From positions 1-47,565 of the forward strand of contig CAZNFR010000022.1 in NCBI GenBank assembly GCA_964572225.1: 47,565 nucleotides of DNA. The letters run 5' to 3'. Numbering within the stretch: position 1 is the stretch's first letter; every line of letters begins with the position of its first letter. Shown here one piece after another: positions 34,080 through 42,853 of the stretch. The notes under the pieces are model-generated. The model did not search any database, was not told the DNA's origin, and was given only the letters and a program-made list of their open reading frames with translations. This stretch comes from CAZNFR01 sp964572225 (lineage in GTDB: Bacteria; Bacteroidota; Bacteroidia; Bacteroidales; GCA-2748055). The position numbers and the translations under genes are program-made.

Positions 34080-35948
34080 ATGCCCAAGCTTTCAGTGGTA
34101 ATCATTACCTATAATGAGGAGAAAAACCTCGGCCGTTGCCTTGAATCCATAAGGGATATCGCGGATGATATTGTGATTGTTGATTCGTATTCGACCGACC
34201 GGACGGAAGAAATCGCCAGGTCGTATGGAGCGAGGTTCATTCAGCATCCGTTTGACGGGCATATAGAGCAGAAAAACTGGGCCATCACCCAGGCCTTGTA
34301 TCCTCATATTCTTTCCCTGGATGCCGATGAAGTTCCTTCGCCCAGACTAAAAGAAAGCATAAAGGAAGTTAAGGAGAACTGGAAATATGACGGGTATTTT
34401 TTTAACCGTTTAACCAACTACTGCGGTAAATGGATAAGGCATACCAGTTGGTACCCGGCAAGGAAACTAAGATTGTGGGATAGTCGGAAGGGAAAATGGG
34501 GCGGTATAAATCCCCACGACCGGTTTATCCTGGAGAAAAATAGTACGCGCAAATATCTGAAGGGCGACCTGCTGCATTATTCCTACTACAGCATCGAAGA
34601 GCATATTGAGCAGATTAACAGGTTTTCCAGCATTGTTGCCAATGCTTACTTCCGGGAGGGAAGGAAGGCCGGGTACTTTAACATTGTTTTCCACCCATTA
34701 TGGAGATTGTTCAGAGACTATTTTATCAAGCTGGGATTTCTTTCGGGATTTTACGGACTGGTGATCAGTGTGAATTCTTCTCACGAGACCTTTCTGAAAT
34801 ACTCAAAACTCCGAAACCTGCACCGGATAAGTTTGCAGAAGAGCAGGACCCGAATCTGTTTTTTTAATTCCATGATCACCTGGGGGGGAGGTGAAAAATG
34901 GCACCTGGATATTTCCAGCCGAATGCATAATCGCAAATTTGATGTGATCCTGATCTCCAATCCCAGAAGCGAACTCTCCAAACGGATCCGAAAAGGGAGT
35001 ATTCCATTGTTTCCTGTTCGCGTGAGCAATCTCTCCTTTTTAAACCCATGGAAAATTTATAAAATTTACAGGATACTGAAAAGGGAAGGGGTCCAAACCC
35101 TTGTCATGAATCTTTCCTCCGACCTTAAGGTGGCGGGGATCGCTGCCAAGCTGGCGGGGGTGCAGAATATTATTTACCGGAGAGGTAGTGCGCTGCCCAT
35201 TAGGAACACCGCTTTTAACCGCTTTATATACCGGAATATTGTTACCCAGGTTATTGCCAATTCCAGGGAAACTACCCGTACTATCCTGCAGAACAATGAA
35301 AAACTCCTTCCCAGGGAAAAGATCAGGATCATCTATAACGGAATTGACCTTAAGCGACTGGACAATCAGAACGGGAGTCCGATTTACACCAGACAGGACA
35401 GGGAAATCATTATTGGAAATGCCGGCAGGTTATCGGAGGAAAAAGGACAAAGTTACCTGATTGACCTTGCGGTTAAGCTGAAGGAGAAGAACTACCCTTT
35501 CCGCCTATTGATTGCCGGAACCGGTAAACTCAGGTCCAGGCTCGCCAAGTATGCCAGGGCCAATGGAGTGGAAAATGAAGTGGTTTTTCTGGGCTTTGTG
35601 GATAACATGAAGGCCTTCAATCAGAGTCTTGATATCTTTGTACTCTCCTCTCTTTACGAGGGCTTTGGATATGTAATGGTGGAAGCCATGGCTGTGGAAA
35701 AACCGGTGGTAGCTTTTGATATAAGATCATCCTCTGAGATCCTGGAGGACGGTGTTTCCGGATTGCTTGTGAAGAAAGCAGATGTGGATGATCTGTTTGA
35801 AAAAATTGAATACCTGATCTTGAATCCCGGAAAGAGAGCTGAGATCGGAAAAAAGGGGAGGAAAAGGGTGGAAGAAATGTTTAGTATTGAAACCACAGAG
35901 GAAAGCTTTGAGAATCTTCTAATGGAGATGAATAATTCGGGGGTGTGA
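34080..35948 (+). CDS. Two-domain glycosyltransferase, GT2 fused to GT4
   Basis: The 622 residues contain two complete-looking glycosyltransferases. Residues 1-250 are a GT2 domain of the WaaE/KdtX type (LSVVIITYNEEKNL; DADE at 81-84; the WIRHTSWYPARKLRLW segment). Residues ~255-622 are a GT4 GT-B domain (FFNSMITWGGGEKWHL at its start, RLSEEKGQ, and the nucleotide-sugar motif SSLYEGFGYVMVEAMA). Both act on the cytoplasmic side; LPS core or lipid A-linked sugar addition is the likely role, since an LpxL-like acyltransferase and an ArnT-like enzyme follow. No stop or frameshift separates the halves, so the fusion looks genuine. Confidence 0.87.
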   Translation: MPKLSVVIITYNEEKNLGRCLESIRDIADDIVIVDSYSTDRTEEIARSYGARFIQHPFDGHIEQKNWAITQALYPHILSLDADEVPSPRLKESIKEVKENWKYDGYFFNRLTNYCGKWIRHTSWYPARKLRLWDSRKGKWGGINPHDRFILEKNSTRKYLKGDLLHYSYYSIEEHIEQINRFSSIVANAYFREGRKAGYFNIVFHPLWRLFRDYFIKLGFLSGFYGLVISVNSSHETFLKYSKLRNLHRISLQKSRTRICFFNSMITWGGGEKWHLDISSRMHNRKFDVILISNPRSELSKRIRKGSIPLFPVRVSNLSFLNPWKIYKIYRILKREGVQTLVMNLSSDLKVAGIAAKLAGVQNIIYRRGSALPIRNTAFNRFIYRNIVTQVIANSRETTRTILQNNEKLLPREKIRIIYNGIDLKRLDNQNGSPIYTRQDREIIIGNAGRLSEEKGQSYLIDLAVKLKEKNYPFRLLIAGTGKLRSRLAKYARANGVENEVVFLGFVDNMKAFNQSLDIFVLSSLYEGFGYVMVEAMAVEKPVVAFDIRSSSEILEDGVSGLLVKKADVDDLFEKIEYLILNPGKRAEIGKKGRKRVEEMFSIETTEESFENLLMEMNNSGV

Positions 35949-35952
35949 GAAC

Positions 35953-36864
35953 TTAACGTGCAATGGTATTTACGGGTTTTTCCTTAAACCTGTCATAATC
36001 GTGTTTCCAACGGTTATGCGTCCACAACCAGAGTTCGGGTCTTTCCCGGATCGTTTTTTCCAGAACTTCCATATACCTGTCTGTGATCTCAAAAGGTTCT
36101 GAATCGGCCGCATTTTCGAGGAGTGGAATGAATTCCAGTTCATAGTATCCTCTTTTCACAAGGCTGACTTTATAAAAAACAACGGCATGGTCAAACTTTC
36201 GGGATATTTTTTCCGGTCCGAGTACCACTGGTGTTTTCTGGTTAAGGAAATCGGTCCAGTATTGGATCTGAGCCCACCTGGGTCTTTGATCGGCAATGAA
36301 GAAGGTTAAGGTTGGAGTTCCTTCCTTACGGTATTCGGTCAGAACCCGGTAGATCTTTTCCATGGGAACCGTGTGCGTGCCGAATTTTTCCCGGTTCTCC
36401 CTGAAAAATTTATCGAACCAGGGATTATGCAGGGGTTTATAAATGGGAAGAACCTTGTGCTTTACCGATTTTGGCATGATGGTGGACCATTCCCAGTTTC
36501 CGTAATGTCCCATCATCAGGCTGATGCTTTTTCCTTCATCAAAAAGCCGGTTAACCGTTTCGGGATTGGTATAGCGATATCTCTTTTTAAGGGTTTTTTC
36601 AGAAAGGAATCCTGTTACACTGGCCTCGATAAAATTATCACAAAAATGGAGATAGAATCTGCGGGCTATCTTTCTGATCTTCTTGTTTTTGTATTCAGGG
36701 AAACTGTTCCTCAGATTTTTGAGAACCAGCTTTTTCCGGTACGGGATCAGGTAATACAGGAAAAGAAAGATAAGGTAAGAAAACACATACAACACGGGCA
36801 AAGGCAGACGTGCTACAGTCCAAAGAAAGCCATAAAAAAGGTAGAATAATAGTTTTCTGAGCAT
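35953..36864 (-). CDS. LpxL/HtrB-family lipid A acyltransferase
   Basis: The protein (303 residues from the ATG at 36864; a TTG two codons upstream is less likely) has an N-terminal membrane anchor (LLFYLFYGFLWTVARLPLPVLYV) and the acyltransferase motif H-x4-E in MMGHYGNWEWS. A basic LRNSFPEYKNKKIRKIARRF segment and ADQRPRW also fit the family. It should add a secondary acyl chain to lipid A or to a related lipid such as an ornithine lipid. Its stop is 4 bases from the convergent glycosyltransferase stop. Confidence 0.88.
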   Translation of the reverse strand: MLRKLLFYLFYGFLWTVARLPLPVLYVFSYLIFLFLYYLIPYRKKLVLKNLRNSFPEYKNKKIRKIARRFYLHFCDNFIEASVTGFLSEKTLKKRYRYTNPETVNRLFDEGKSISLMMGHYGNWEWSTIMPKSVKHKVLPIYKPLHNPWFDKFFRENREKFGTHTVPMEKIYRVLTEYRKEGTPTLTFFIADQRPRWAQIQYWTDFLNQKTPVVLGPEKISRKFDHAVVFYKVSLVKRGYYELEFIPLLENAADSEPFEITDRYMEVLEKTIRERPELWLWTHNRWKHDYDRFKEKPVNTIAR

Positions 36865-36916
36865 TGGCAAGATTCATAGAGATCCGTCTGCAAAGGTAAT
36901 CATACCCTGTTTGGTT

Positions 36917-36950
36917 TTTGGTGAACCCATGCGAATAATTTCTATTTTTG
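36917..36950 (+). promoter_or_regulatory. Promoter of the ArnT-like gene
   Basis: TTTG (36917-36920) and TATTTTTG (36943-36950) match the -33 and -7 elements, with a spacer of 22 bases, slightly longer than usual. The start would fall near 36956, 13 bases before the ATG at 36969. Confidence 0.45.
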
Positions 36951-36968
36951 GAACATAAAACAGCAAAT

Positions 36969-38561
36969 ATGACTTTTTTAAAAAGCAAAAATCTCTCTTC
37001 CTTCCTGCTGATTTACCTGTTGGTACTGCTGTTCCCGGCATTGTTCCATAACCTCGGACTAATGAGTTTTATCAATGACGAGGCTATCAGGGCCAATGTT
37101 GCACTCGAGATGGAGCATTCCCGCAATTATATTGTCCCTACGCTTAACGGTGAATTTTACTATAACAAACCTCCATTATTCAATTGGATCCTGATCCTTT
37201 TTTCCCGTTTGCCGGGGGAAATTTCAGAGCTAACTTTCCGTATTCCGGTGGTAGTTTCCCTTTTGCTTTTTGGGCTGACGGTATTTCTGAGTCAGAGAAA
37301 ACAACTGGGGACAGGCGTAGCTTTCTTATCCGGCATGGCTGTGATAACCTGTGGAAGGATCCTTTTTTATGATTCCTTCCGCGGACTGATAGATATCACT
37401 TTTTCCTGGCTGGTCTATTTGCAGCTTTATGTCATTTTCCGGGATTTCAGAAACAGGGATACCCTGAGTCTTTTTGTGGTAAGTTACCTGTTGATGACGG
37501 TGGGATTTCTACTTAAGGGAATGCCTGCGTTGGTTTTTCAAGGCATTACTCTGCTGGTTTGGTTTTCGCTGAACGGTAAATTTTCCATGCTGTTCAGTCT
37601 GAAACACCTGGCGGGCCTCGGTGTTTTTGTTACCATCGTTGGAGCGTATTTCTGGGTGTACTCCCGTTATAATCCACTTTCGGATTATTTTACTGCCCTT
37701 TGGACGGAATCCACCAAAAGAACAGCCATTGACAATACCTTCTTCGACACTTTCCTTCATTTACTTGAATTTCCCTTAAATTTTCTGTACTTTTTTCTTC
37801 CCTGGACCCTTCTGGCCATACCCCTGTTCTTCTCCCCGCTAAGAAGGAAGCTGATATTTCAAAATGAGATGACCCGGTTTTTTTTCTGGGTCTTTGTGGC
37901 TAACATCATTGTGTATTGGGTGTCGCCTGCCATTTATGCAAGGTACCTTTTTATGTTTCTTCCCCTGGTATTCGGCATATTGTTTTTTACGGAACGTAAT
38001 GATCCGGAAGGAAAAACTGGTAGGATTCTCCGAAATGTGACCTTTCCGGTATTGATAATCCTGATCATGGTATTGCTGATCACAGGGCCACTGATTGCTG
38101 AGTACCGGTTTTTTGATAACTTTTACCAAAAGTATTTTCTGATTCTTTTCCTGCTTATCCCCCTAATCCTTGCGTGGGTTCGCAAGCCTTCGGATATTTT
38201 TCTCGTAACGGCAGGGGTTCTTCTGGTTGCAAGACTTAGTTTTAATTTTTTCGTGATGCCGCACCGGATTGAAAATGGCACAGCTCTGTATGAAGAGAAT
38301 GGGGCAAGAGCAGCGGGGGAATTAACCAGGGGACGGGATCTATACCTTTTGAGAGATACCCGGTTTACCCAGACTTCGTCGTTCTATGTAATGATGGGGA
38401 GGGGAGAGCCTTTAGGACGTTGGAGACAGGCCCCGGTTCCAGGGAGTTATTATCTGGTAGAAACCAACGAAAGGCATCTCTTACCGGCACATAAGAAGAT
38501 CTTTGAATTTGAGACCCGTATTGAGCATCTAAAAATCAGTCTGGTGCAAATACTTCCCTGA
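36969..38561 (+). CDS. ArnT-like membrane glycosyltransferase (GT39/GT83 superfamily)
   Basis: This roughly 530-residue protein has about a dozen transmembrane helices. The first periplasmic loop holds the acidic pair in FINDEAIRANVALEM and the YYNKPPLFNWIL motif that marks ArnT-like enzymes, which move sugars from undecaprenyl phosphate to lipid A or other envelope acceptors. I use the ATG at 36969; a TTG at 36948 lies within the -7 promoter element. It ends 2 bases before the stop of the convergent Crp/Fnr gene. The sugar and acceptor are unknown. Confidence 0.88.
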   Translation: MTFLKSKNLSSFLLIYLLVLLFPALFHNLGLMSFINDEAIRANVALEMEHSRNYIVPTLNGEFYYNKPPLFNWILILFSRLPGEISELTFRIPVVVSLLLFGLTVFLSQRKQLGTGVAFLSGMAVITCGRILFYDSFRGLIDITFSWLVYLQLYVIFRDFRNRDTLSLFVVSYLLMTVGFLLKGMPALVFQGITLLVWFSLNGKFSMLFSLKHLAGLGVFVTIVGAYFWVYSRYNPLSDYFTALWTESTKRTAIDNTFFDTFLHLLEFPLNFLYFFLPWTLLAIPLFFSPLRRKLIFQNEMTRFFFWVFVANIIVYWVSPAIYARYLFMFLPLVFGILFFTERNDPEGKTGRILRNVTFPVLIILIMVLLITGPLIAEYRFFDNFYQKYFLILFLLIPLILAWVRKPSDIFLVTAGVLLVARLSFNFFVMPHRIENGTALYEENGARAAGELTRGRDLYLLRDTRFTQTSSFYVMMGRGEPLGRWRQAPVPGSYYLVETNERHLLPAHKKIFEFETRIEHLKISLVQILP

Positions 38562-38563
38562 AT

Positions 38564-39265
38564 CTACCCCAGGTCGCTGATTCTTTCAAGTTTGGGAAGA
38601 TCCAGGATCCTGATCTTTCTTCCATCAATGGCGATCACTTCCTCCTGGGCAAAAGTGGAGAGGGTTCGAATGGCGTTGGAGGTGGTCATATTAGAAAGGT
38701 TTGCCACATCTTCTCTGGATAGGTAGATTTTTATGGTTTGATTATCCTCCTCATATCCATAGGTGTCTTTGAGGAAAATCAGGGATTCTGCAAGTCGCCC
38801 CCGAATATGTTTCTGGGTAAGAGTTACGGTGCGGTTGTTGGAGAAGCCAAGCTCCGTGGCAAAAGCCTTGATTATGTTAAGGCAGAGGTCTGAGCTGGAG
38901 CGAAGCAGTTTATAGACACTATCCCTGTCGATATGACAGACCGTGCAATCCTCAATGGCCACTGCGGTGGCAGTATGGTGTTCTTCCGCGAAAAGGGCCC
39001 GGTAGCCGATAAAACCTACGGGTTTAGCCATGCGAACAATCTGTTCCCTTCCGCCAACACCTTCTTTAAAGACTTTTACCTTGCCTTCAGCCAGACATAA
39101 AAGTCCGGTGGGTTTGTCCCCTTCCTTAAAAATGATTTCCCCTTTCTTATAAAAAGCACATGAATGGTTCTTACGAATAAGATCTTTTTCTCCGGGAGTG
39201 AGGATATTAAAGACCGATTTGGGATTATCGATACAGTTATCACAGTTGATGGCCCTGTCGTGCAT
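38564..39265 (-). CDS. Crp/Fnr-family transcriptional regulator
   Basis: The protein (233 residues from the ATG at 39265) has a cyclic-nucleotide-type sensor domain (about 40-130, FKEGDKPTGLLCLAEGKVKV) and a C-terminal winged helix (about 160-225, YLSREDVANLSNMTTSNAIRTL). Cysteines at 8, 11 and 36 (INCDNCID and SCAF) could bind an Fe-S cluster as in FNR, which would suit oxygen or redox sensing, but a classical FNR pattern is not complete. An ATG at 39304 would also keep the frame (246 residues), but a -7 element at 39306-39313 argues for the later start. Confidence 0.88.
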   Translation of the reverse strand: MHDRAINCDNCIDNPKSVFNILTPGEKDLIRKNHSCAFYKKGEIIFKEGDKPTGLLCLAEGKVKVFKEGVGGREQIVRMAKPVGFIGYRALFAEEHHTATAVAIEDCTVCHIDRDSVYKLLRSSSDLCLNIIKAFATELGFSNNRTVTLTQKHIRGRLAESLIFLKDTYGYEEDNQTIKIYLSREDVANLSNMTTSNAIRTLSTFAQEEVIAIDGRKIRILDLPKLERISDLG

Positions 39266-39305
39266 TTCAGGTGAGTTAAAGTTAGCGCTTGTGTTTTGTA
39301 GCATA

Positions 39306-39313
39306 CAAATTTA
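39306..39313 (-). promoter_or_regulatory. -7 promoter element of the Crp/Fnr gene
   Basis: TAAATTTG on the minus strand is a perfect TAnnTTTG. The predicted transcription start near 39300 falls downstream of the ATG at 39304, which supports translation from 39265 with a leader of about 35 bases. No -33 element is obvious. Confidence 0.4.
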
Positions 39314-39383
39314 GTAATTTTTATCAAATAAAACCGGAAATCAGTCGAAATCGGGAGTCAAAACTCCTTTCCTTAAAATTGAG

Positions 39384-41024
39384 TTAATACCTTGCTACCA
39401 GCGGAAGTTTTCGGCCTTCTCCGAAGGCTTTTGAAGAAACCCTCAATATGGGAGGGGTCTGGTACCTTTTATATTCATTCTGGTTGACTTTACGGACCAC
39501 TTCATCGACGAGATGGGGGTCATATCCTTGAATTTCCTCTACTGGCAACTGTTTTTCAATATACTGGAAAAGGATCCCGTCAAGGATATCATAATCGGGA
39601 AGGGAATCGGTATCTTTCTGATCCGGTTTCAGTTCTGCCGAGGGGGGCTTGCTGATTATGTTTTCAGGAATTATTTCCGTATCCCGGTTAATGTATCTTG
39701 CAAGGGAATATACATCGGTTTTATAGACATCCCCCAGTACGGATAATCCACCGCTCATATCCCCGTAAAGTGTACCGTAACCTACGGCGGCTTCACTCTT
39801 ATTGCTGGTATTGAGAAGGATATGGCCAAACTTATTACTATAGGCCATGAGGAGAACTGCCCGTATTCTGGATTGTATGTTTTCTTCGGTTATGTCTTCG
39901 GACAAATCCTTAAAGATAGGGTTCATGCTTTTTTTGAACTCGCTGAATATCTTCTGGATATCAACGATGTCGAAGGTGATCTTCAGGTTATTTGCAAGGT
40001 CTATGGAGTCACTCACAGAATGGCCGGATGAGTATTCCGAGGGGAGTAGCAGGACGTGGACATTTTCATTTCCCAGTGCCCTCTCGGCAAGAACCGTGGT
40101 AAGGGCCGAATCAATCCCACCCGAAAGGCCAATCACAGCTTTACCGAATTCCATTTTCTGAAAATAGCCTTTGATCCCGCATACCAGTGCATCGTGCATC
40201 ATGGGGAGGCGTTCCTGATCGGACCGGATCGTTTTACTTTTATCCAACTCATCCAGATCCACGACACGAAAATCGGGTTTAAAAAAGTCAAGTTGTTCCA
40301 CGATCTCCCCCTTTGAATTAATGGCCATACTCCCGCCTTCAAAAATAAGCTGGGTCTGGGCACCCACCTGGTTCACATAAATGACCGGGAGATTGAATTT
40401 TTTTGCTTTTTCCAGGAATATCCCTTTTTTAGCATCGATCCGGGTGTGGGAAAAGGGAGAGGCAGCAATGTTGATGATCACATCGGGAGAGTAAGGCATG
40501 AGTTCATCCATGGGATTTACCTTGTATAACCTTCTCCTGGAGAATTCGGTTTCAACCGGTTGTTCATCCCACAAATCCTCACAAATGGTGAGTGCAATTT
40601 TTTTATCTCTGAACTCCAGGATCTTAAATTCGGTATTAGGTTCAAAATACCGGTATTCATCGAAAATATCATAGGTAGGCAGCAGAGTCTTGTGAAAGAC
40701 TTCTTTTATCTTCCCCTCATAAAGGAGAAAAGCGGAATTAAACAGCATTTTCCCCCCTTCGCCCGTGTTGAGGGAGGGTCCTCCGAGAATAACGCCCGTA
40801 TGTTTGCAAATCCGGGCAATATTCCGAATCTCATTTTCACATCTTTCAATGAAATCCTTTCTCTCAAGCAGGTCCAGCGGAGGATATCCACATATGGACA
40901 ATTCAGAAAAGATTACCAGGTCGGCGTTTTGCTGCATGGCCCGGTTGATTTCAAAGACAATCTTATTGGTATTTTCGAGGAAATTTCCGATGTGATAATC
41001 AAGTTGGGCGAGTGCTATCTTCAT
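39384..41024 (-). CDS. nadE: Glutamine-dependent NAD+ synthetase
   Basis: NadE makes NAD+ from deamido-NAD+ with ammonia released from glutamine. The 546 residues combine an N-terminal nitrilase-type glutaminase with Glu41 (FSELSICG), Lys112 (FHKTLLPT) and Cys148 (LTICEDLW), and a C-terminal synthetase with the ATP loop SGGIDS (302-307) and a SNKSEAAVGYGTLYGD segment. It follows the beta-barrel gene by 15 bases and is close to gldB, an arrangement also known from gliding Bacteroidota. Confidence 0.96.
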   Translation of the reverse strand: MKIALAQLDYHIGNFLENTNKIVFEINRAMQQNADLVIFSELSICGYPPLDLLERKDFIERCENEIRNIARICKHTGVILGGPSLNTGEGGKMLFNSAFLLYEGKIKEVFHKTLLPTYDIFDEYRYFEPNTEFKILEFRDKKIALTICEDLWDEQPVETEFSRRRLYKVNPMDELMPYSPDVIINIAASPFSHTRIDAKKGIFLEKAKKFNLPVIYVNQVGAQTQLIFEGGSMAINSKGEIVEQLDFFKPDFRVVDLDELDKSKTIRSDQERLPMMHDALVCGIKGYFQKMEFGKAVIGLSGGIDSALTTVLAERALGNENVHVLLLPSEYSSGHSVSDSIDLANNLKITFDIVDIQKIFSEFKKSMNPIFKDLSEDITEENIQSRIRAVLLMAYSNKFGHILLNTSNKSEAAVGYGTLYGDMSGGLSVLGDVYKTDVYSLARYINRDTEIIPENIISKPPSAELKPDQKDTDSLPDYDILDGILFQYIEKQLPVEEIQGYDPHLVDEVVRKVNQNEYKRYQTPPILRVSSKAFGEGRKLPLVARY

Positions 41025-41039
41025 AAGGAGGGACTAAGG

Positions 41040-41732
41040 TTAAAATAATATTCCAATTACCAGGGAAAGGGAGCGTGTATGAATCAGGTCGGCCGAGCTG
41101 CTGGTTACATCCGTAAATCCGGAATGAAAACCGATCCCGGTGGTTATGGCGGTAGTGCCCCCAAGGCTGTATTCCATTCCTCCTTCAAGGTAATAATCCA
41201 GGTTGAAGCGTTTGGATTCCTCCATCAGGTCGACTTTGTTAAAATCATCGTTTTTGTCTGTACCCCTCGAACGGAGAAGGACCATAGGCGTTAATCCCAC
41301 GTCGATCCAGAAGGTGGTATATCCGATCTCTACCGTTTTAAATTTTAATCCGAGAGGAATGGTCAAATATTGAAAATTATACCTCAACTGATTACCCGGG
41401 GCAAGAAGTCTGTCTTCTTCATTAACCACCAGGATTGTGCTATCCTGGTACAACAGCCGGCCCCCGCTATGATTCAGGGTAATTCCGGTGGAGAAGGCAT
41501 ACCTTTCCGCGAAAAATGCATCCATTTCAATTCCGATATTAAAACCCATTATCCCTCCGTCGCTTACAACTTTCTCATTATTGCTGCTAAACCAGGAATA
41601 TTGCGGATTGACCATGAAGCTGAAACGGACTCCCTGAGAATAGAGGCTTACGGGAAATAAAACCAGAAGTAGCAGGGTGAGTTTCCTGAGGATCCTCCGG
41701 GGATTGACTCTGTTAGATTTATTAATACCCAT
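41040..41732 (-). CDS. PorT-like outer-membrane beta-barrel protein
   Basis: The 230-residue protein has a basic N-terminus and signal peptide (RKLTLLLLVLFPVSLYSQ) followed by alternating amphipathic strands and a C-terminal phenylalanine (SLVIGILF), as in outer-membrane barrels. The size and strand pattern suit an 8-stranded barrel of the PorT/outer-membrane-protein family. True PorT is a T9SS component, and the proximity to gldB makes that possible, but general OmpA-like barrels look the same, so I do not give a symbol. It is transcribed with nadE. Confidence 0.72.
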   Translation of the reverse strand: MGINKSNRVNPRRILRKLTLLLLVLFPVSLYSQGVRFSFMVNPQYSWFSSNNEKVVSDGGIMGFNIGIEMDAFFAERYAFSTGITLNHSGGRLLYQDSTILVVNEEDRLLAPGNQLRYNFQYLTIPLGLKFKTVEIGYTTFWIDVGLTPMVLLRSRGTDKNDDFNKVDLMEESKRFNLDYYLEGGMEYSLGGTTAITTGIGFHSGFTDVTSSSADLIHTRSLSLVIGILF

Positions 41733-41780
41733 TGTTCTTAATTAAGTGCTTTCGGCAATATTATTTTGTCGCGGATGTTT

Positions 41781-41788
41781 TATTTTTG
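41781..41788 (+). promoter_or_regulatory. -7 promoter element of gldB
   Basis: TATTTTTG is a perfect TAnnTTTG located 35 bases before the ATG at 41823. A TTTG at 41765-41768 is too close (12 bases) to be a standard -33 element. Confidence 0.4.
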
Positions 41789-41822
41789 GTAAAAATAAGA
41801 ATTTCAAAAGGAAACCCGCTTT

Positions 41823-42827
41823 ATGTTCAGTAAAAACCCCCTACTTATCTCAGCCTTCCTTGCAATGATGATTTTTGTTTCCTGTAAGGAAAATAAAAAC
41901 ACGAACAATTCTGCTCATCCTGTGGAGATAGACAGGTTTGAAATGGAATTGTTCGCAACCGACCCGGATACCCTGGAGGAAGCAATCTCCCATTTCCGCC
42001 AGGAATACACCGATTTTCTTGATGTTTACAGCTATCACATTCTGGGAATAGGAACGCCCGATGATAAGGATTTTCCTTTTCTGCTTCGCCGCTTTATGGA
42101 AGATGCAATCAATCGTGAGGTCTATGATGAGGTGATGGAGAGATTTTCCGATCTTGGCTGGCTGGAACAGGAATTTGGCAGGGCTTTCGGAATTTTCAGG
42201 GAACATTTCCCCGAAAAGGAAATACCCCGGGTGATCAGTTATATCAGCCGATTTAGTTATCCTTATTTTTCGGTTGAAGGGTTTATAGGAACGGGACTGG
42301 ATATGTACCTCGGACCAGGGCATGAGTTTTACGACCGGCTCGGATTGCCTCAATACCAGCGAACATCTATGATCCCTGAACGCATCGCTCCCGATGCCAT
42401 ACTAAACTGGATGAACGGCTTTTTTATCATGAACGATTCCGCAGAAAATGTATTATCTCATCTTATCCATGAAGGAAAGATGATCTATCTTCTGGGGACC
42501 CTTTTTCCTGAGGCTCCCGACAGTCTGCTTCTGGGATTTACCGAATCCCAAATGGATTGGTGCAGATCTAATGAAAAGCAAATGTGGGTTTACCTCATTG
42601 AGAATGAGTACCTGTTTTCGGGGGAATTAATGGATATCCGGAAGCTTACCGGGCCCGCTCCTTTCACCAGTTTCTTTGCTGCAGAATCCCCGGGCCGGGC
42701 TGCAGTGTGGACCGGCTTGCAGATCGTAAGGGATTTTATGAAAAGAAATCAGGATGTCAGTCTGAAGGCTTTAATCGACATGAATGATTACCAGCGCATT
42801 CTCAGGGATTCAAGGTATGATCCCTGA
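41823..42827 (+). CDS. gldB: Gliding motility lipoprotein GldB
   Basis: The 334-residue protein starts with a lipoprotein signal (lipobox IFVSC, lipidated Cys21) and continues with the GldB pattern: EIDRFEMELFATD, YSYHILGIG, FIGTGLDMYLGPGHEFY and PERIAPDAILNWM. GldB is needed for gliding in Flavobacterium and is also found in non-gliding relatives, where it may support type IX secretion. It lies divergent from the barrel-nadE pair. No gldC follows; the next gene is convergent. Confidence 0.9.
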   Translation: MFSKNPLLISAFLAMMIFVSCKENKNTNNSAHPVEIDRFEMELFATDPDTLEEAISHFRQEYTDFLDVYSYHILGIGTPDDKDFPFLLRRFMEDAINREVYDEVMERFSDLGWLEQEFGRAFGIFREHFPEKEIPRVISYISRFSYPYFSVEGFIGTGLDMYLGPGHEFYDRLGLPQYQRTSMIPERIAPDAILNWMNGFFIMNDSAENVLSHLIHEGKMIYLLGTLFPEAPDSLLLGFTESQMDWCRSNEKQMWVYLIENEYLFSGELMDIRKLTGPAPFTSFFAAESPGRAAVWTGLQIVRDFMKRNQDVSLKALIDMNDYQRILRDSRYDP

Positions 42828-42853
42828 GATGCTGTTTGGGAAAAGGTGGGTCC

